Positions 50,211 to 63,961 of a stretch of 64,000 nt of DNA are shown piece by piece. Where the stretch lies: NCBI GenBank assembly GCA_018907035.1, contig JACCIC010000273.1, positions 393,501 through 457,500 on the forward strand, in the 5' to 3' direction. Within the stretch, counting starts at the first letter, position 1; each line of letters opens with the position of its first letter. Origin of the DNA: Sycobia sp. Sy_11 (lineage: Eukaryota > Arthropoda > Insecta > Hymenoptera > Epichrysomallidae). Below the pieces are notes generated by a model, which made no database searches, was not told where the DNA came from, and saw only the letters and a program-made list of their open reading frames with translations. The position numbers and the translations under genes are program-made.

Positions 50211-50989
50211 AAGGGGCAAAAATACAAGTAACGGAACATAGTCGAGAAAACAAAAAAATGGTAAAAACGAGTATTTTTTTTCATAAAATGCAACAAGGAA
50301 CTTCGATCTAATTTTACGATGTTTTTTGTTGTTGTTGGTGTATTGTATCTAAATCTGGCTTAGGAATTGCTTCGTCAGGTCATGTTCTTAGAGGCGCTTT
50401 ACACCTAAGGAGTGCTTCCACGTTTTTTAAAGCTATAAAATTTTTTGAAAACAATATCAGTCTTATTCATTCGAAAGCCGATAAGTTTGATCAAATTGAT
50501 TATGTTTTGGTGTAGGTATCGCAAGTTAAACAATTTTCGTGTTTCCTATTAAAATTATTTTTAACGTATCGCGTCTACATTATGTCAATAGGGTTTCAGA
50601 CATAAAAACAGTTACAAACATGAAAAATTGAAAATAGAATATGTCGAAAAAAATAAAATCTTTGAGCAAATTTATCGTTATTTTAAAGAACAGAGTTATA
50701 CTTTAAAATGAAGTGCATGTACTTTTTTAAGAAAACAATATTCGTATAACTATATTAACCTGGATTATAAATTTTACTTATGTCTGTTTCTTTCATTTTT
50801 TCCATTTTTTTCAATTTCTAGAGGAAAATATCCCAAAAAGCGGTTCCAAAGCGGAATTTAGATTCGGCACATCAAACACCGTCGAAAAATTCGTTTCATC
50901 GCGTCGTTGTTTCATTGCGTATTCACGAAAATGAAGGTTTTTACCATTTTTTCAGGATTCCGTTCTGTTACTTGGATTTTTACCTTTTG
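50211..50989. repeat. About 780-bp element with long imperfect terminal inverted repeats
   Basis: The left arm (50211-50285) contains AAAAATACAAGTAACGGAAC and AAAAAAATGGTAAAAACGAG. The right arm (about 50925-50989), read on the minus strand, contains AAAAATCCAAGTAACAGAAC and AAAAAATGGTAAAAACCTTC at matching spacing. The arms are roughly 70 bp and about 80 percent alike by eye. No transposase is encoded, so this is a non-autonomous, unclassified element just upstream of the SDR gene. Confidence 0.55.
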
Positions 50990-51124
50990 ATATAAAAATT
51001 TAGGTTCTCTCTAAAACTTTATGGGTATTTTCATAATATAAAAAGTTATAACTATAAATGACTTGGTGGCGAGTCAGAATCGAGCTGTTACTTTGAAGAA
51101 ATTTGAGATTTAAGCGTGTGTGTG

Positions 51125-51131
<7 letters not shown>

Positions 51132-51180
<49 letters not shown>
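51132..51180. repeat. (TA)n microsatellite
   Basis: About 49 bp of TA preceded by a short TG run. Confidence 0.95.
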
Positions 51181-51184
<4 letters not shown>

Positions 51185-53504
51185 ATGTAATTTTACGCAT
51201 GAAATTATATTCATATTTATAGTGAAAAATAAAATTTAAAAATTTTAAAAAATCAGCGGCTTCAATGTTATTTTGAACAACATAGTCCAAATATTGTTTT
51301 AATTGTATCAACCAAATTCGAACCGATTTTCCAGAGATATTTATATATTGCTGGAACCTCGACAGTTTTTAGAACTTTTGTCAAAAGAGTAGCAATAGCA
51401 ACCTTAATTGTTCTTTTAGCCTAACTCGGATTTGATTTTAATATTTGATGCTTTATGACAGAAATTTATGATAGAAAATGACTGAATATCATTGAAAAGT
51501 TTCGTTTGCGTACGGTTACAAAAAAATATGAAATGATGATGGATATATATTAGAAATGAATTTTTAATAAAAAGTATGCATTAATAATAATAATCATGTA
51601 AAATGTTTAATTACCTGTTAAAGTTTTTTTCAGTATTGTTTTTGAATCTAGTATGACTGGAGATTTTTGTAGTATCAAAAACTTTGAGCCATGCAATGCG
51701 TTTCAAGTTTTCCTCCGTTACATAATTCAGTCGGAAATTGTTAATAATATTGCATCTTTATATATAATCATAATAAGCATAGAACCAAGAAATGGCTTAT
51801 GTGTATATATATATATAATCATCGGATAATGGGACATCCAGTCTGACTCACTTGCATCGTAAAAAGAACAAGATGAGGATGAAAATTACTGTTGTGGCCA
51901 AGGCTGTCCAGATAGAACACTTGGAACTTTTTTTGCGCCTTTACGAAATATCATGTACAAAAAGAACTTATTGATTAGTTAATTACAAACGCTGTACTTT
52001 TTAATAGATGTCTTGTTCTTACGCTTTTCTTATTTGTTACAAAAGGAAAAAAAAGGGAAAAAAATCTATGTATGCTCTGATGTTTACTTGAACGCGTCCT
52101 CGATGCCGTTAATTATAAAGAAAATAAACCAAGCTGATAAAGGAAGTCCATTTAAATTGATAAAGTACATTTAAACCTTTTCCCATATTATTTTATGAAA
52201 AATTCTATATTTCATTTAGAATATATCATTCTGTAATTTAAATAGTATGCAAATTATGTATAGTAGGATTATAATTATTTGTAAATGATTAATGTGAGAT
52301 TTAACGTGGATAATACAATGATACTTTTATCTCATGGTGGTGCATTTAATGTCCCATTTTGATCAATACAAGCATATATACATAATATATTATGTAATTA
52401 TAACGATTTTCCCGTCCGTGTATCTTAAGCATTCCGGATGTAATCATCGGTAAAGAAATTTACCGCAACATATGAAATATTTTAATGTTCATGCCGAACA
52501 TACGTGTATATTATTTATTGATGTAATGCGTCCGAAAATAGATTGAAACAATGCGTAATCATCAATCGTTAACTTTGTATGATTTTAGAACGCGCGCTAT
52601 AAAAATTATTATAATTTTTATTTCTATTGCATGCTGCATGTATATTAAAAGTGAATAACATGTATCCATCCGTTTATCATAATTCGACAATAATTAGAAT
52701 CCACGTACCTTTGAAGTAATTTTTTTTTCTAAGTAATTAGATATTTCCTGCAATATTACATTATAACTGTTTGTTGAATAATTTTTTTTTCTGGATAATG
52801 GCAATGTTTGAGAAGAACGAATGAGACTCTTGGATTTGAAAACATGCGCAGAACATTTTATAAAATCTAGGTACATAAGTATTCTTTCGATAATTATATG
52901 TTTTCTTACACACGGTATTTTACATATAATAATATGAATTCCTAATGAATTTATCAAAATTTGTTACTTGATCTATTTGAGCTTAATATTAATATATTGC
53001 ACGTTTTTAAAAACTTTTAAATATGTATATATCATAGACTTTTATTTGTGCAGTTCAATTTTACATTTGCTGATGCGACCTTAACTGTTATGCTAAAAAG
53101 AACTTTCGTATATAATATACATATATCGGCCGCGAAGTACGCGACTGCATGTTTACGAGACGCGTGTGTAAAGTCATATTTTACGCTTATTAGAGATATT
53201 ATACTCGCTCTTTTCGAATAGTATATATATATATAGTGATAATACTTGCACCGATTGACTTTAATCTTTTTTCAACCAAGTATCCAACTTTCTACTATAA
53301 AAGTGTGAATTTATTATGTTATTATAACTTTTAGGTTTTCGTTGACAACAAACAAAGTTTATCCAACCGGGATCTATAAAAATGTGCTTTATGCTCTTAC
53401 AGAACTTTATATATAGTTAGTTACACACGTACATGTCGGTGATATGAAAATATTTTTTTATATTGGCCAAGGATTTAGGCGAGCTTTAATTGTGCCTCTC
53501 TCTT

Positions 53505-53535
<31 letters not shown>

Positions 53536-56500
53536 GCACTTAAATGACTAAAATTTATACTATAGAGCTTGAATGCAAAACACTTATTATATAAATATTC
53601 ATCGAAATAATTAAATTTGCGTATCGTTGACGTAGCAAGAAATCATGTGAATTGAATCAGCAGCATGTGGTTCATTATATTTTGAGCGATATACGGTTTT
53701 GTTTCCTATCTATGGAACGAGCGATACGATTTATATCTCATTATCGTAGAAATTGCGTTGTGAAAAACATCAGCAATCGTACTCTGGGAATAATTATAGA
53801 TTATATGGAATTTTCATCAACTAGGCATCGTGCCCGCGTAAAAAAGAACATAATCAAAACTACATCCTGAACGTTACTGTTTCTTCAAATCTTATCTATA
53901 GAAATTCTATCGATGTTCCTCTTGCTGCCTGTATACTTGTATTTATTCGCGGTTCATTTGTAAATCTATCATGAATAATTAGAACAGATAAACAGTTTAC
54001 GGATAAACGACGAATAAGTAATTTTTTTTGTCAAAAAAATAAAAAGTCAATTTATCGGTGCCATTTAACATAATACAAGGAAAAAAAACGTGTATATAAA
54101 TTTAAAAAAAAAAATCACTGTCTATGAACGCAGGGGATTTAAAGCCGAATCTTATAGAATACATTTAAAGGGAGCGACATTTGCTCGTTCTCACATCGTT
54201 GTATGAAACAAAATTTAGAAATTTTCTAAACTCTCTAGAAGAACGGCAGGTGAAGATGAATACAATCAACAGAAGCAATGCAACCTGATACAATCGGTGA
54301 GATTATTTCCGGCAGATATATATATATATATATATATATGAAATCTCGTAATCAGGATCGAACAATGTGATGTACGCACTACACAGCGGAACGGGCGCGA
54401 GCTCATAACACGATTATGGCATATAAATCGGCCATACGTATTGCGCACGTTAAGCCGGGGGGGGGGGGATCGAGCTTGTCAAACCCGCGCTCGTACGTGG
54501 GCGAGCGCGATCGAAGGGTAAATTAAACCGTCGGCGAAATCAATTATACTTGATGCTGCCCCACGGCGCGATTTGCTTCTCTCATTTCGCTTTCGCATTT
54601 ACAGACGCGCGCCCGCGTCTGTATATATGCGTGCACGGCTATTAACTTTTGCAGCGCAATGCCGAGGCGAGTGAGATGGACGTGTTCGAGAAGTACGTCT
54701 ATATATGCGTGTATGCGTCTGTGCGCGCGCGCGCGCGTGTGTGCGTGCTAGGATGTACTTAAACTTGATTGTATCGAGAGCGCAAATCAATCATATCCAT
54801 TTTACCCACCCATCGATATCTCACTCGTACACAGTGGAATAAGCCACTACATTGCGAATTATAATCTAATATACAATATGCCCGGGGCAACCGAGCGCGA
54901 TTTCAACAAATTGACGAGCGACACTATCGCGACAATTAAAAAAAAAAACTTGTGATACATTTTTTTTTTTTACCACGTTCATAAATTTTAAGGATTTCTA
55001 TAGTTTTCGTTATTCGATGCTATCAAGAAGAAAATAAGAATCGTTGGAAAATAACTAAAATGCGAAGAAACGAAGATATAATTAATTGGTATCAAAAGTT
55101 TTTTACAACTTTATTTATTGTGTGTATACTAAATTATAAAGTCGGGAATGCAATTTCTGGAATTTTTATTTTTAAAACGATTTTAATCATCACTACTTTG
55201 TATAGACAAATCTAATCAATATTGCTAATGCATAATTAGAATTTTCCGCTCCTCGACGTACGAAATAATTAAATTGAAATTGAAACAATGAATTGGAACC
55301 AATGGAATTCTGAACGATCCCCAGCAATAAAGTGACTTGTGAAAATTGATCGTTTTGAGTTTTACTGCCACAGCTTATTTAGACTTTTTTCGTCAAATAC
55401 GAAACTAAATACAGTTTTTATCATTCCGCGCCAATGAAATTTCAAATTCACACCGGAACTATTCATATATGCTCAATGCTCCGTGCGCAGAAGCCTCCCC
55501 TGAAATAACGCAATGTACTTGCTTATACAATATAAATTTACTCAAAATCTTTATTACTCTTGCCATTAACGGACAATACTCGTTTCATCTATCTTTCGGC
55601 CTTTCATAATACATCGATAAACGCGCAATCTAGACGATACACTATCTCAGGCTCCCATAAATAAAATCTTAAATAAATTTAAAGAGCTCTCCTTGGCTCA
55701 GCTGTTAAGATATCAGCACGTTTGCTTTTTATCAATTAACTTCGAACTCTGCTACCCAATACGCGGCTGCTCGTGTTCATCATAAACATATAATTATATA
55801 TGCTCTTATTCGGTTTTACAATTATTATTATCATTCTTGTAATCATTATTAAACCAATATATTTCATCATTATCTTTATAATTTGATTCTTGTTATAATT
55901 TCTTGAAGGATACTTGCGGGACATCGTGAAGTGTATTATTATTTATTCACGCGTAACCGTAAAATTAGCATTACCCAGTACCGCATGTAATTCAATCAAT
56001 TAACGTTCATTCGGATACTCGCGGTGAAAAGCAACGCATATTAATCTCTGAAATCCCAATCGGTCCAGATAGCAATTTAGTTTCTTATTTTCCGGAAGAA
56101 TTCAATGCTGCATATGGATTTATCTATGTAATCGGGCGAAAGTGCGTAACGTTACATCCGCGAAAGCCCGGCGCAGCCCGGCCCGTCCCGTCAAAGTCCA
56201 AATTATGGAATTTCGAGGGCGCGTCCCGCCAGCGCAGGCAGGCGAGCGAGCAATTTGTTGGGCGCGCGAGGAGGCAAATCCAGGGCCGAGTGCACAATTT
56301 CCTGCCGCTTCCGCCTTGATTCGGGAAGAGGGGCTGGAAGGGGGGCAGTCAAAAATGCAATAATCAATTCGCCCACGATCTTCTCCGACCTATTTCCCTG
56401 TCTCTCTCCTTCTCCCCTCCCCCCTCCTGCCTTCCCGAGCGGTTTATCTTATGTTTGTAGAGTGCCACGCTCTCCCGCCCTTGCCTGGGCGTTCGAGTAA

Positions 56501-56565
56501 ATCCTAAACGTTGATCTCGTCCTACCCTCCCCCTCCCGGCTATCCTCTTGCACGGACGTGCTGCC

Positions 56566-56566
<1 letters not shown>

Positions 56567-56612
<46 letters not shown>
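56567..56612. repeat. (TA)n microsatellite within a CpG-rich island
   Basis: About 46 bp of TA flanked on both sides by GC-rich sequence. Confidence 0.95.
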
Positions 56613-56613
<1 letters not shown>

Positions 56614-57655
56614 GCGGCTGTGCAGGGATAACCGAATCGCCAGGACGACTCGGGCGGCCGTTATAATTCGATTGGGTTTATGCGCGCGCGGGCGGCTCGC
56701 GGACACATGCGAGCTTGTATACCCGCTGTATACGTACACGGCCGCTCCTGCTCCACCGATATTATACAGCGAATGGCAATTATTAGATCGTCCATTTGAA
56801 ATCCGATATGCTTATACGGCTCTATATCCTGATGTCCTTATACGCGTCTGTCTCCACTGTACGTTATATTTGGGTCCGTAGTGCGAGAAATTTCTCGACA
56901 GGCTCTATTTGCGCTTACGTACATGATCGATTTTGGCTTTTCTATGTATACGCAGGTTTGTTTAGATTTGTATTATGGTCAGTTGGCAATGGACGAGGAA
57001 ATGCAAATTAATCGACTCTGTTGTAGAAATCAAGAGTATGATTTTAATGTCCAAAAATTGACCATAACTCTTGGTGAAGTTAGGATATGTAAATCTTCTG
57101 TGTTCGTTTGTGATCATTACACATCGTCAGTAAAAACACCAGTTATAACGTATTAATTGGCAATTAATAATGAATTTTAGATAATGAATTGATTTAATAC
57201 AATAAAGAAATTGATGATTTGTTGGTCAATTATACTAGTTGAGCGATAGTAATTTAGGAATACATATTGATCAGTTTTAAAAAGCTTATTATCTTGTTGT
57301 TTAATTAAAGGCCACTTATAATCATTGCCTTTCATTAAGATTAGTTTGAGGTCAATATTCTCTTACTTAATTTTATGGTTCTTAGTTGGTTATTGAAATG
57401 CTCCGCTGTTTTTTTTCTCTAAATCATTTTGCCCTCTTACGAGGCATCAGTTGATCGTTTTTCCCCGGAAAACTTTTTTTTATCATTCAACTATCCAAGA
57501 GTTGATCTATAGAGCATTAAAAATGATGAGATTTGTATTGAAGGGAGCCGTAATTTTATGTCGAATTTTGACAAATTTGTTTCAAGGTATACACTTTGAT
57601 TTATAGATATTAGAGTATTATTGTATCTTTTTTTTACATATTACGTTTATAAAAA

Positions 57656-57658
<3 letters not shown>

Positions 57659-57709
<51 letters not shown>

Positions 57710-57718
57710 TATATATAT
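57659..57718. repeat. (TA)n microsatellite
   Basis: About 60 bp with one phase slip. Confidence 0.95.
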
Positions 57719-58194
57719 TCCACTGGTCAAATTAAATTCATTTTTAATGTGAAAATATCGTTAATTATGTCAACGAATATAAATGTTCTATTTGAATTGT
57801 TTTAGTTTATCAAAGATTCTGGGAAATTCAATACAATAAGATGACTGTAATTATTTTTTTTTCACATTAATTCATATCCATGTAACCTGAAAGTTACTCT
57901 AAAACTACTAAAATATACGAATTTCATAAACTAAATTTTTTTCAAATATTTATTTACTATTAATTGTAATATTGGTAAATAATTAGTCTATTTCTGATTA
58001 AAACTTTTTCTATGTATTGCAAATAATTATTTACTCTTTATTGAATTAAATATTCAGGAACATATAGTTGTTTTTATTATGCTTCATATTTAATTTAAGG
58101 TTAGTATCTTTAATAAGAGGTACATATCTACAATGGAAAGTCTTTACTTTGTTTGAAATCGAATTCTCAATTATGTCTCTGTTTCTCTTTCTCT

Positions 58195-58216
58195 CTGCTA
58201 TCTGTCTCTCTCTGTC

Positions 58217-58269
<53 letters not shown>
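58195..58269. repeat. (CT)n array with TGTCTC variants
   Basis: CT repeat with interspersed TGTCTC units at its start and about 45 pure bases at its end. Confidence 0.9.
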
Positions 58270-58273
<4 letters not shown>

Positions 58274-58638
58274 CTTTAATAATTGTTTTATAGTCTCTGT
58301 ATTATAACATCGAGTACATGTGATTAGAGCCATACAGCATAGATTGAACAATGGCCTTGTAAAAACCGATTGCGTAACAGGCAAGGACATCTAATGAAAC
58401 GAGGATACGACGCGGACTCCAGAGTATACGATAGGGGCCATTTGTGATTGTGAACACCTCTCCTGGTAAAGGAGGAATATGTTCAGAGGATCGAGAGATT
58501 GACACATTTTTGCGAAAGAAGCGTTTGAAGCTTGATATAAGTTTTTTTTTTTGCAGAAATATAGAATTATAGTTTTCCGCCAGAATTCCGAATGTTTGAT
58601 ATTAGATTGTTAAGTTCTATGAATTAATTCACTAATAT

Positions 58639-58639
<1 letters not shown>

Positions 58640-58686
<47 letters not shown>
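58640..58686. repeat. (TA)n microsatellite
   Basis: About 47 bp of uninterrupted AT. Confidence 0.95.
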
Positions 58687-58694
<8 letters not shown>

Positions 58695-59813
58695 ATAATA
58701 AATATTACAATACCAAATGCTTTATATTTTTTTTGCGTCCTATATGTTTTCTAAGTATATTATGAGCTTAAATAGAAAATTAGGTCTGAAGAGAACTGTT
58801 AAATCAGATTTGAATATAAGTTACGAACGAATTAAGTCAATAATTTCAATAGACTCCTGGATTTACCGAGAAAAATTGTTCTTTGAAAGTTTATCCTTAA
58901 ACCACTTGCTTTCCTAGATATTAGACACAAAAATCAGACACCGATATTTTTGTCTATATACACAGACAAATATACAGACATGCACATACATATGTAGATA
59001 ATGGAAATATTGAACAAAGTGCATATATAATTAGGAGTTGGGGAAATCATTCTATTGAACATCTCAGTATCGCGCTTATTGGTTTAGTCATTTTAATTTC
59101 TTCATTAGCTTTATTGTCACGATTTCAATGCATCATTAATATGTAGATACCGGTTCTTTGTCTGTCAGTTAGTGAACTTTCAATTATGTGATTCAGCATG
59201 ATTTAAAAAAAATTAAACGTTTTTAATAATTACATATCTACTAAAATTAATTATTGTATCATATATATGGTATGCGTATTTTAGTAATAAATATATTATA
59301 ATAAACATAATAACATTATAAATATATTAGAATTATGGATTAATATATGCAACTGTGAAATTCGGCAACAATAAAACAGTATAAGAGGATTTTTATATTA
59401 TAGGAGCATGTATACAATGATAGTTGATATCAATATTTCAATGCAATTTTGATTCCACTTAGATCGTTGAGTTCAAAGGTCGAAAAGGTGGTTAATAATT
59501 TTTTTTCTCTCGTTTCGACAATGCCGCTTAAATTTGACAACCAAAAATTTGAATGACTCTTTTTTATTTTTTTTAATACAAAATACGAATATGCGGAGAG
59601 CATTCAGATACCGTTCGTAATTTTTTTCACAATTACTTCTCGGATATCAACATACGCTATGCAAAATTGATGAAAATATTAAAAAAATTTAATATCATGT
59701 CTTCTTTATGGGTTACTATATTACGTTTTCTTTGTGATTCGAACGAGAGAAATTTTCGACACGATATTAACGGAAAGCCCTACAATTTCTAAACTATCTT
59801 TTTGCGCATGTCC

Positions 59814-60110
<297 letters not shown>

Positions 60111-60324
60111 TGTATAATCGAGGCAACGTTCCACCCGCGGCTTATGTAAAATTTATCTATATCAAATTCACGACTCCTTGGCCGACAAAAGGAAGATTAT
60201 AATCATCTGTGCTCGTTTAAAGCGCCATGTGCGGGGTTTAAAGGATGTACGAGTATGTATGGCTTTTGTCCACTTGCGCGCGCGCGCGCAAGTGCAAAAA
60301 TTAATTGATTCGGAAGTAGGAGAC

Positions 60325-60336
<12 letters not shown>

Positions 60337-60377
<41 letters not shown>

Positions 60378-60609
60378 AGGGAGAGAGATAGATAGAGGCG
60401 CTCTCTCAATGGTCGCGAGTATAATCGACCGCGTGGGGGGTAACTTCGTATTAGTCCGGGCACGTCGCGCGGATCAAAATTTGAAGGATGAAGGATGAGG
60501 GAGGAAGATCGAGAGAAACCGTATGGGATCTGGGATGTAAATGCGGCGGTGCTTACTAGGCACGCACATGTACACGCACACACACACACACGCGCGCGCG
60601 CACACACAC
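60337..60609. repeat. (GA)n, then (CA)n-(CG)n alternating tract
   Basis: GA at 60337-60372 and alternating CA, CG, CA at 60574-60609. Confidence 0.9.
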
Positions 60610-60996
60610 AATGGACCGAGCGGTCGCGGATCGACAGCGAGAACGCGAGCGCGCAGTTTTAATCAAAAACTGGTATGATATGTTCCACTCGTGCTTTACC
60701 CGCATCGTTCGCTGATTTATAAATACGGATGATTATTTTTCTCCCATTTCGGGCTTCGTTCAGCTGTTGAATCTTTCAATTGCGAATCTTGGTGAACTTA
60801 TTTGTTTTTTGTTTTTTTTTTTTTTTTTTTTTTGACAAATTGTATACGTATATAGTTTCACTTTCGACGCCGCTCATTTTTCCCTCGTGTCCGTCATTAT
60901 TTATCCTTCTCGGCTATTTGTCGAGCTTTGCCGAGATTTGATCCGCCTGACCGCCCATACAAACTAAGGCTTTTCCCGTTTATTTCAGAAATGTAA

Positions 60997-61000
<4 letters not shown>

Positions 61001-61045
<45 letters not shown>

Positions 61046-61162
61046 CGACGGATTTAAGATAGGTATCATTTATATATTCCAACATATTACATTAAAAAAG
61101 TATTTCGATGAGAATATATAGTAGAAAGATTTTTTGTATTATTGAAAAGTAACACATGTAGG

Positions 61163-61209
<47 letters not shown>
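61001..61209. repeat. Two (TA)n microsatellites
   Basis: TA at 61001-61043 and 61165-61209. Confidence 0.95.
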
Positions 61210-61212
<3 letters not shown>

Positions 61213-62290
61213 ATTCTATATATGATTGTTTAGAAATTGTTTACATAATACTCTTTCCATATTCGAAGTAGTCCATAATATATATAATTGAAATTAAACA
61301 TATTAAGCTAACATAATTTTCTTTTTCAGGATTAATTTCATTCAGTGGACAATTTTAATAAGTGTAAAAATCTTCCATAAAACTACAATAACGAATTAAA
61401 CGGGCTGATTCTCCTTTCTCGGTGTGTCCCGCTCGTATTATCAAGTCGTCAAAGACGAGCCTGACATGAATTTCTGCTGACTAACTTATAATTGCTTTTT
61501 CGCGAGTCCGTAATTTTATCCAGAACTTTATGCAGAAATATGAAAATCTAATTTTTGTGATAAAATGGATCGATGAGCAAGGTTAATTTTCTTTTTTTTT
61601 TATTAAGAAAGTTATAGGAGCTGAAGCAAACGTTTTTTCATTTTGACTTGCAATGCTCGATAAAATTGTAAAAATTAAATTTCAAGAAAAAAAAACTGAA
61701 GGTAATAAAAATCCGACACCTGCGTGCACGCAAAAAGGGCGTAATTACACGCGCGCACAACTAACCTTTCAAGCGAAACAAGGAGAGATATCCCGCGTAA
61801 GGACTGATAGGGCGCAACGAGGCCGACGACGCGACGTCGACGCGCGTACAATTTCGCCGCGAGCTCGTCATATCAAACGGCCTAGCGCGCGTCAGTCAAT
61901 CCCGCGGCGCGGCGTTCGCCGATTAGGCCGCAATAAAGGGCGCGTCGTATACGTCATCCAGTCAACCTGTCTCCCGGCCTATATACACGCTCTTTGCCCG
62001 ACGAGGTGGGTGGCGCGAGAGGGGGGGGGGTACAGCCACGAGCGATCGATTCATTTAGCAAAATCCAAGGCGCTTCTGGTTTTGGCCCGGAGAAATCGGG
62101 TTCGGTGCGATTTACTGTATAACGATCGATCGATCGATCCGTGACGTAAAGGGAGAGAGAGAGAGAGATAGGTCGGTAAGCGCCCTGCGGTGAGTCCGCG
62201 AGATAAGAGGGCGGCTGGGGGAGGGGTGGGTGTTTTCTAATATTAACACGGGTAGGTATACCATTGGCCGTCTCACAATCGGTGGATTAC

Positions 62291-62438
62291 CTTGCAGTGT
62301 AGCACGTCGGAGGGCAGACTTTTGCGCAGGTTAAACGTAAATTGGGTACGGATGTAGAGTAATAATTTTATGTCGGAATGTAGAGGTCGGGCGCCGCGTC
62401 GTTGAGATTCCGATTTTTGTAAGGCGGTACTAACTCGA
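62291..62438 (-). other. Possible exon of an unidentified gene
   Basis: On the minus strand an open frame ends ...NLRKSLPSDVLHCK at a good donor (AAG|GTAATC, boundary at 62291). An acceptor AG (AAAGTCCAG) precedes 62438, giving a 148-bp exon. The last 75 bases have coding-like composition, with third positions rich in C and G, unlike the surroundings. The spacing of R, F, L, K/R, L and C in RTQFTFNLRKSLPSDVLHC loosely recalls the F2 lobe of FERM domains, but this is too weak to name. No partner exon was found. Confidence 0.22.
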
Positions 62439-63227
62439 CTGGACTTTGAATGAAATAGATACATTATAAAAATGCGTATGTTATTATGGTACTTGCAACG
62501 TATTGAACATGTAGTCTATGTGCCGTATAATTATTAATAAAATTATATTTTGGCAATTATAATTATATTAAAATTATAATTGTAGTTCGAAGAATGTAAC
62601 GAATAGGGAAATGGGACGCTTTCTAATTCTATTTTTCAATGATGATTTCTCATAAATGATTGAAATGTACTTGCTAGTTTTTTTTCATTATGGTGGATGA
62701 TTTTTTTCCCTATTCTAACCTACAAATCGCATCTCCGACGCTTGGTGCCGGTTCTCATGAGGAAAATTATAGTCCTTACTTAGTACGAAAAAGATTTCTT
62801 TACGAACCTCGTTACAATCCTTGTCTTTGCCTCGGGCCGCAAATCTCTCGTTTCGTAAATAAAGCCTTTATCCTATTCGTACTCGATAAGCAATGCACTA
62901 TCAATTAATATTTTTCTTGAACCCGAACATTAAACGAAGGTGCGCATATGTTCCTGCAATGGGCTTATACAGCTTATTACTATATCCATACATTAACTTA
63001 CGCTTCGAATTTCATCGGTGATGAGCGAAAGTAGGTTAAGTTTTTACGTAAATTTAATGATTAATAATTACTCAAGTAAATTATTAAAAATAATAAAAAT
63101 GATTCTTCACGAAAGATGCGATTTATACTCATTGAAAATTATCGCTGGTAATTTGGATGAAGGTACATCCTAGACGCATCTATAGAAGTTTTTCAGTCAG
63201 TAGTAGCGTCATCATATATGTATATAT

Positions 63228-63234
<7 letters not shown>

Positions 63235-63285
<51 letters not shown>
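63235..63285. repeat. (TA)n microsatellite beside the 63.3-kb inverted-repeat element
   Basis: About 50 bp of TA ending some 30 bp before the left arm of the element. Confidence 0.95.
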
Positions 63286-63291
<6 letters not shown>

Positions 63292-63317
63292 GCGGTCTCC
63301 CCAAGATAGCTAGGTAT

Positions 63318-63935
63318 CGTAGCCAATTGTGATTGGAACGAAAAAATCAACGAGTAAAATCAATATCCATTTTGGGCAATTGCGCAGGAATGTTTATACC
63401 ACCATTGTCGATGGGTTAACCACGGCGCATAAATATTCAGAACGTTGGCGGAGAGCCTGGAAAATGAGAGACCTGGGCGGCTCCAGGAATGCAGGGAGAA
63501 GTATGAGAATGGGAGCGGCATAAGCGGACGATTGTTTATTTCTAGCGTCCCTTGCCAGCGTCCTCGTAAGTGCCTTACTACTTGGATGCGTGCACTGGTA
63601 GAATAAGGTACATCGACGTTGTACGACGACTGTCATTACAAAAAAAAAAAAAAAAAAAAAATAAAAAAAATCGTTCGGTACAGTCGGACGCATTAAGAAG
63701 GCGCTGACGAGAGACATAAATAAAGAACTGCTTGCTTATGCCGGGATCTATATCTGTATTCGTAGTGACCACCTAGTTTCTTGTTCTTCATTGCCCTCGG
63801 CTGCTTGATCGAAATATCTGCGCCATGATTCGCCGTTGGACATTGGCACTTAGACCAAGAATTATTCGCAATCGCCCAAAATGCATATTGGACCTTTGTC
63901 GTATAACTCTTCCTCTCAAATCTCAATCCGCTACG
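63318..63935. repeat. About 618-bp element with roughly 100-bp imperfect inverted arms
   Basis: The left arm starts CGTAGCCAATTGTGATT and contains CAATATCCATTTTGGGCAAT (63361-63380). The right arm on the minus strand starts CGTAGCGGATTGAGATT and contains CAATATGCATTTTGGGCGAT at equal distance. Similarity continues to ACCATTGTCGATGG against GCCAATGTCCAACGG. The centre carries a short GC-rich stretch and a poly-A run (63640-63669) but no convincing reading frame. Confidence 0.55.
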
Positions 63936-63961
63936 TTGAGTAATTATGTAGGAGACACAGG

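Noticed and set aside
58046..58505. Minus-strand peptides near 58.3-58.5 kb with a reverse-transcriptase-like GFYKAIVQSMLYGS phrase
   Set aside because: The resemblance is to one short phrase only; no neighbouring RT, endonuclease or gag motifs could be read in any frame.
61653..62144. 163-residue basic open frame
   Set aside because: CpG-rich composition, Arg-rich low-complexity sequence and no motif; the end contains (GATC)n.
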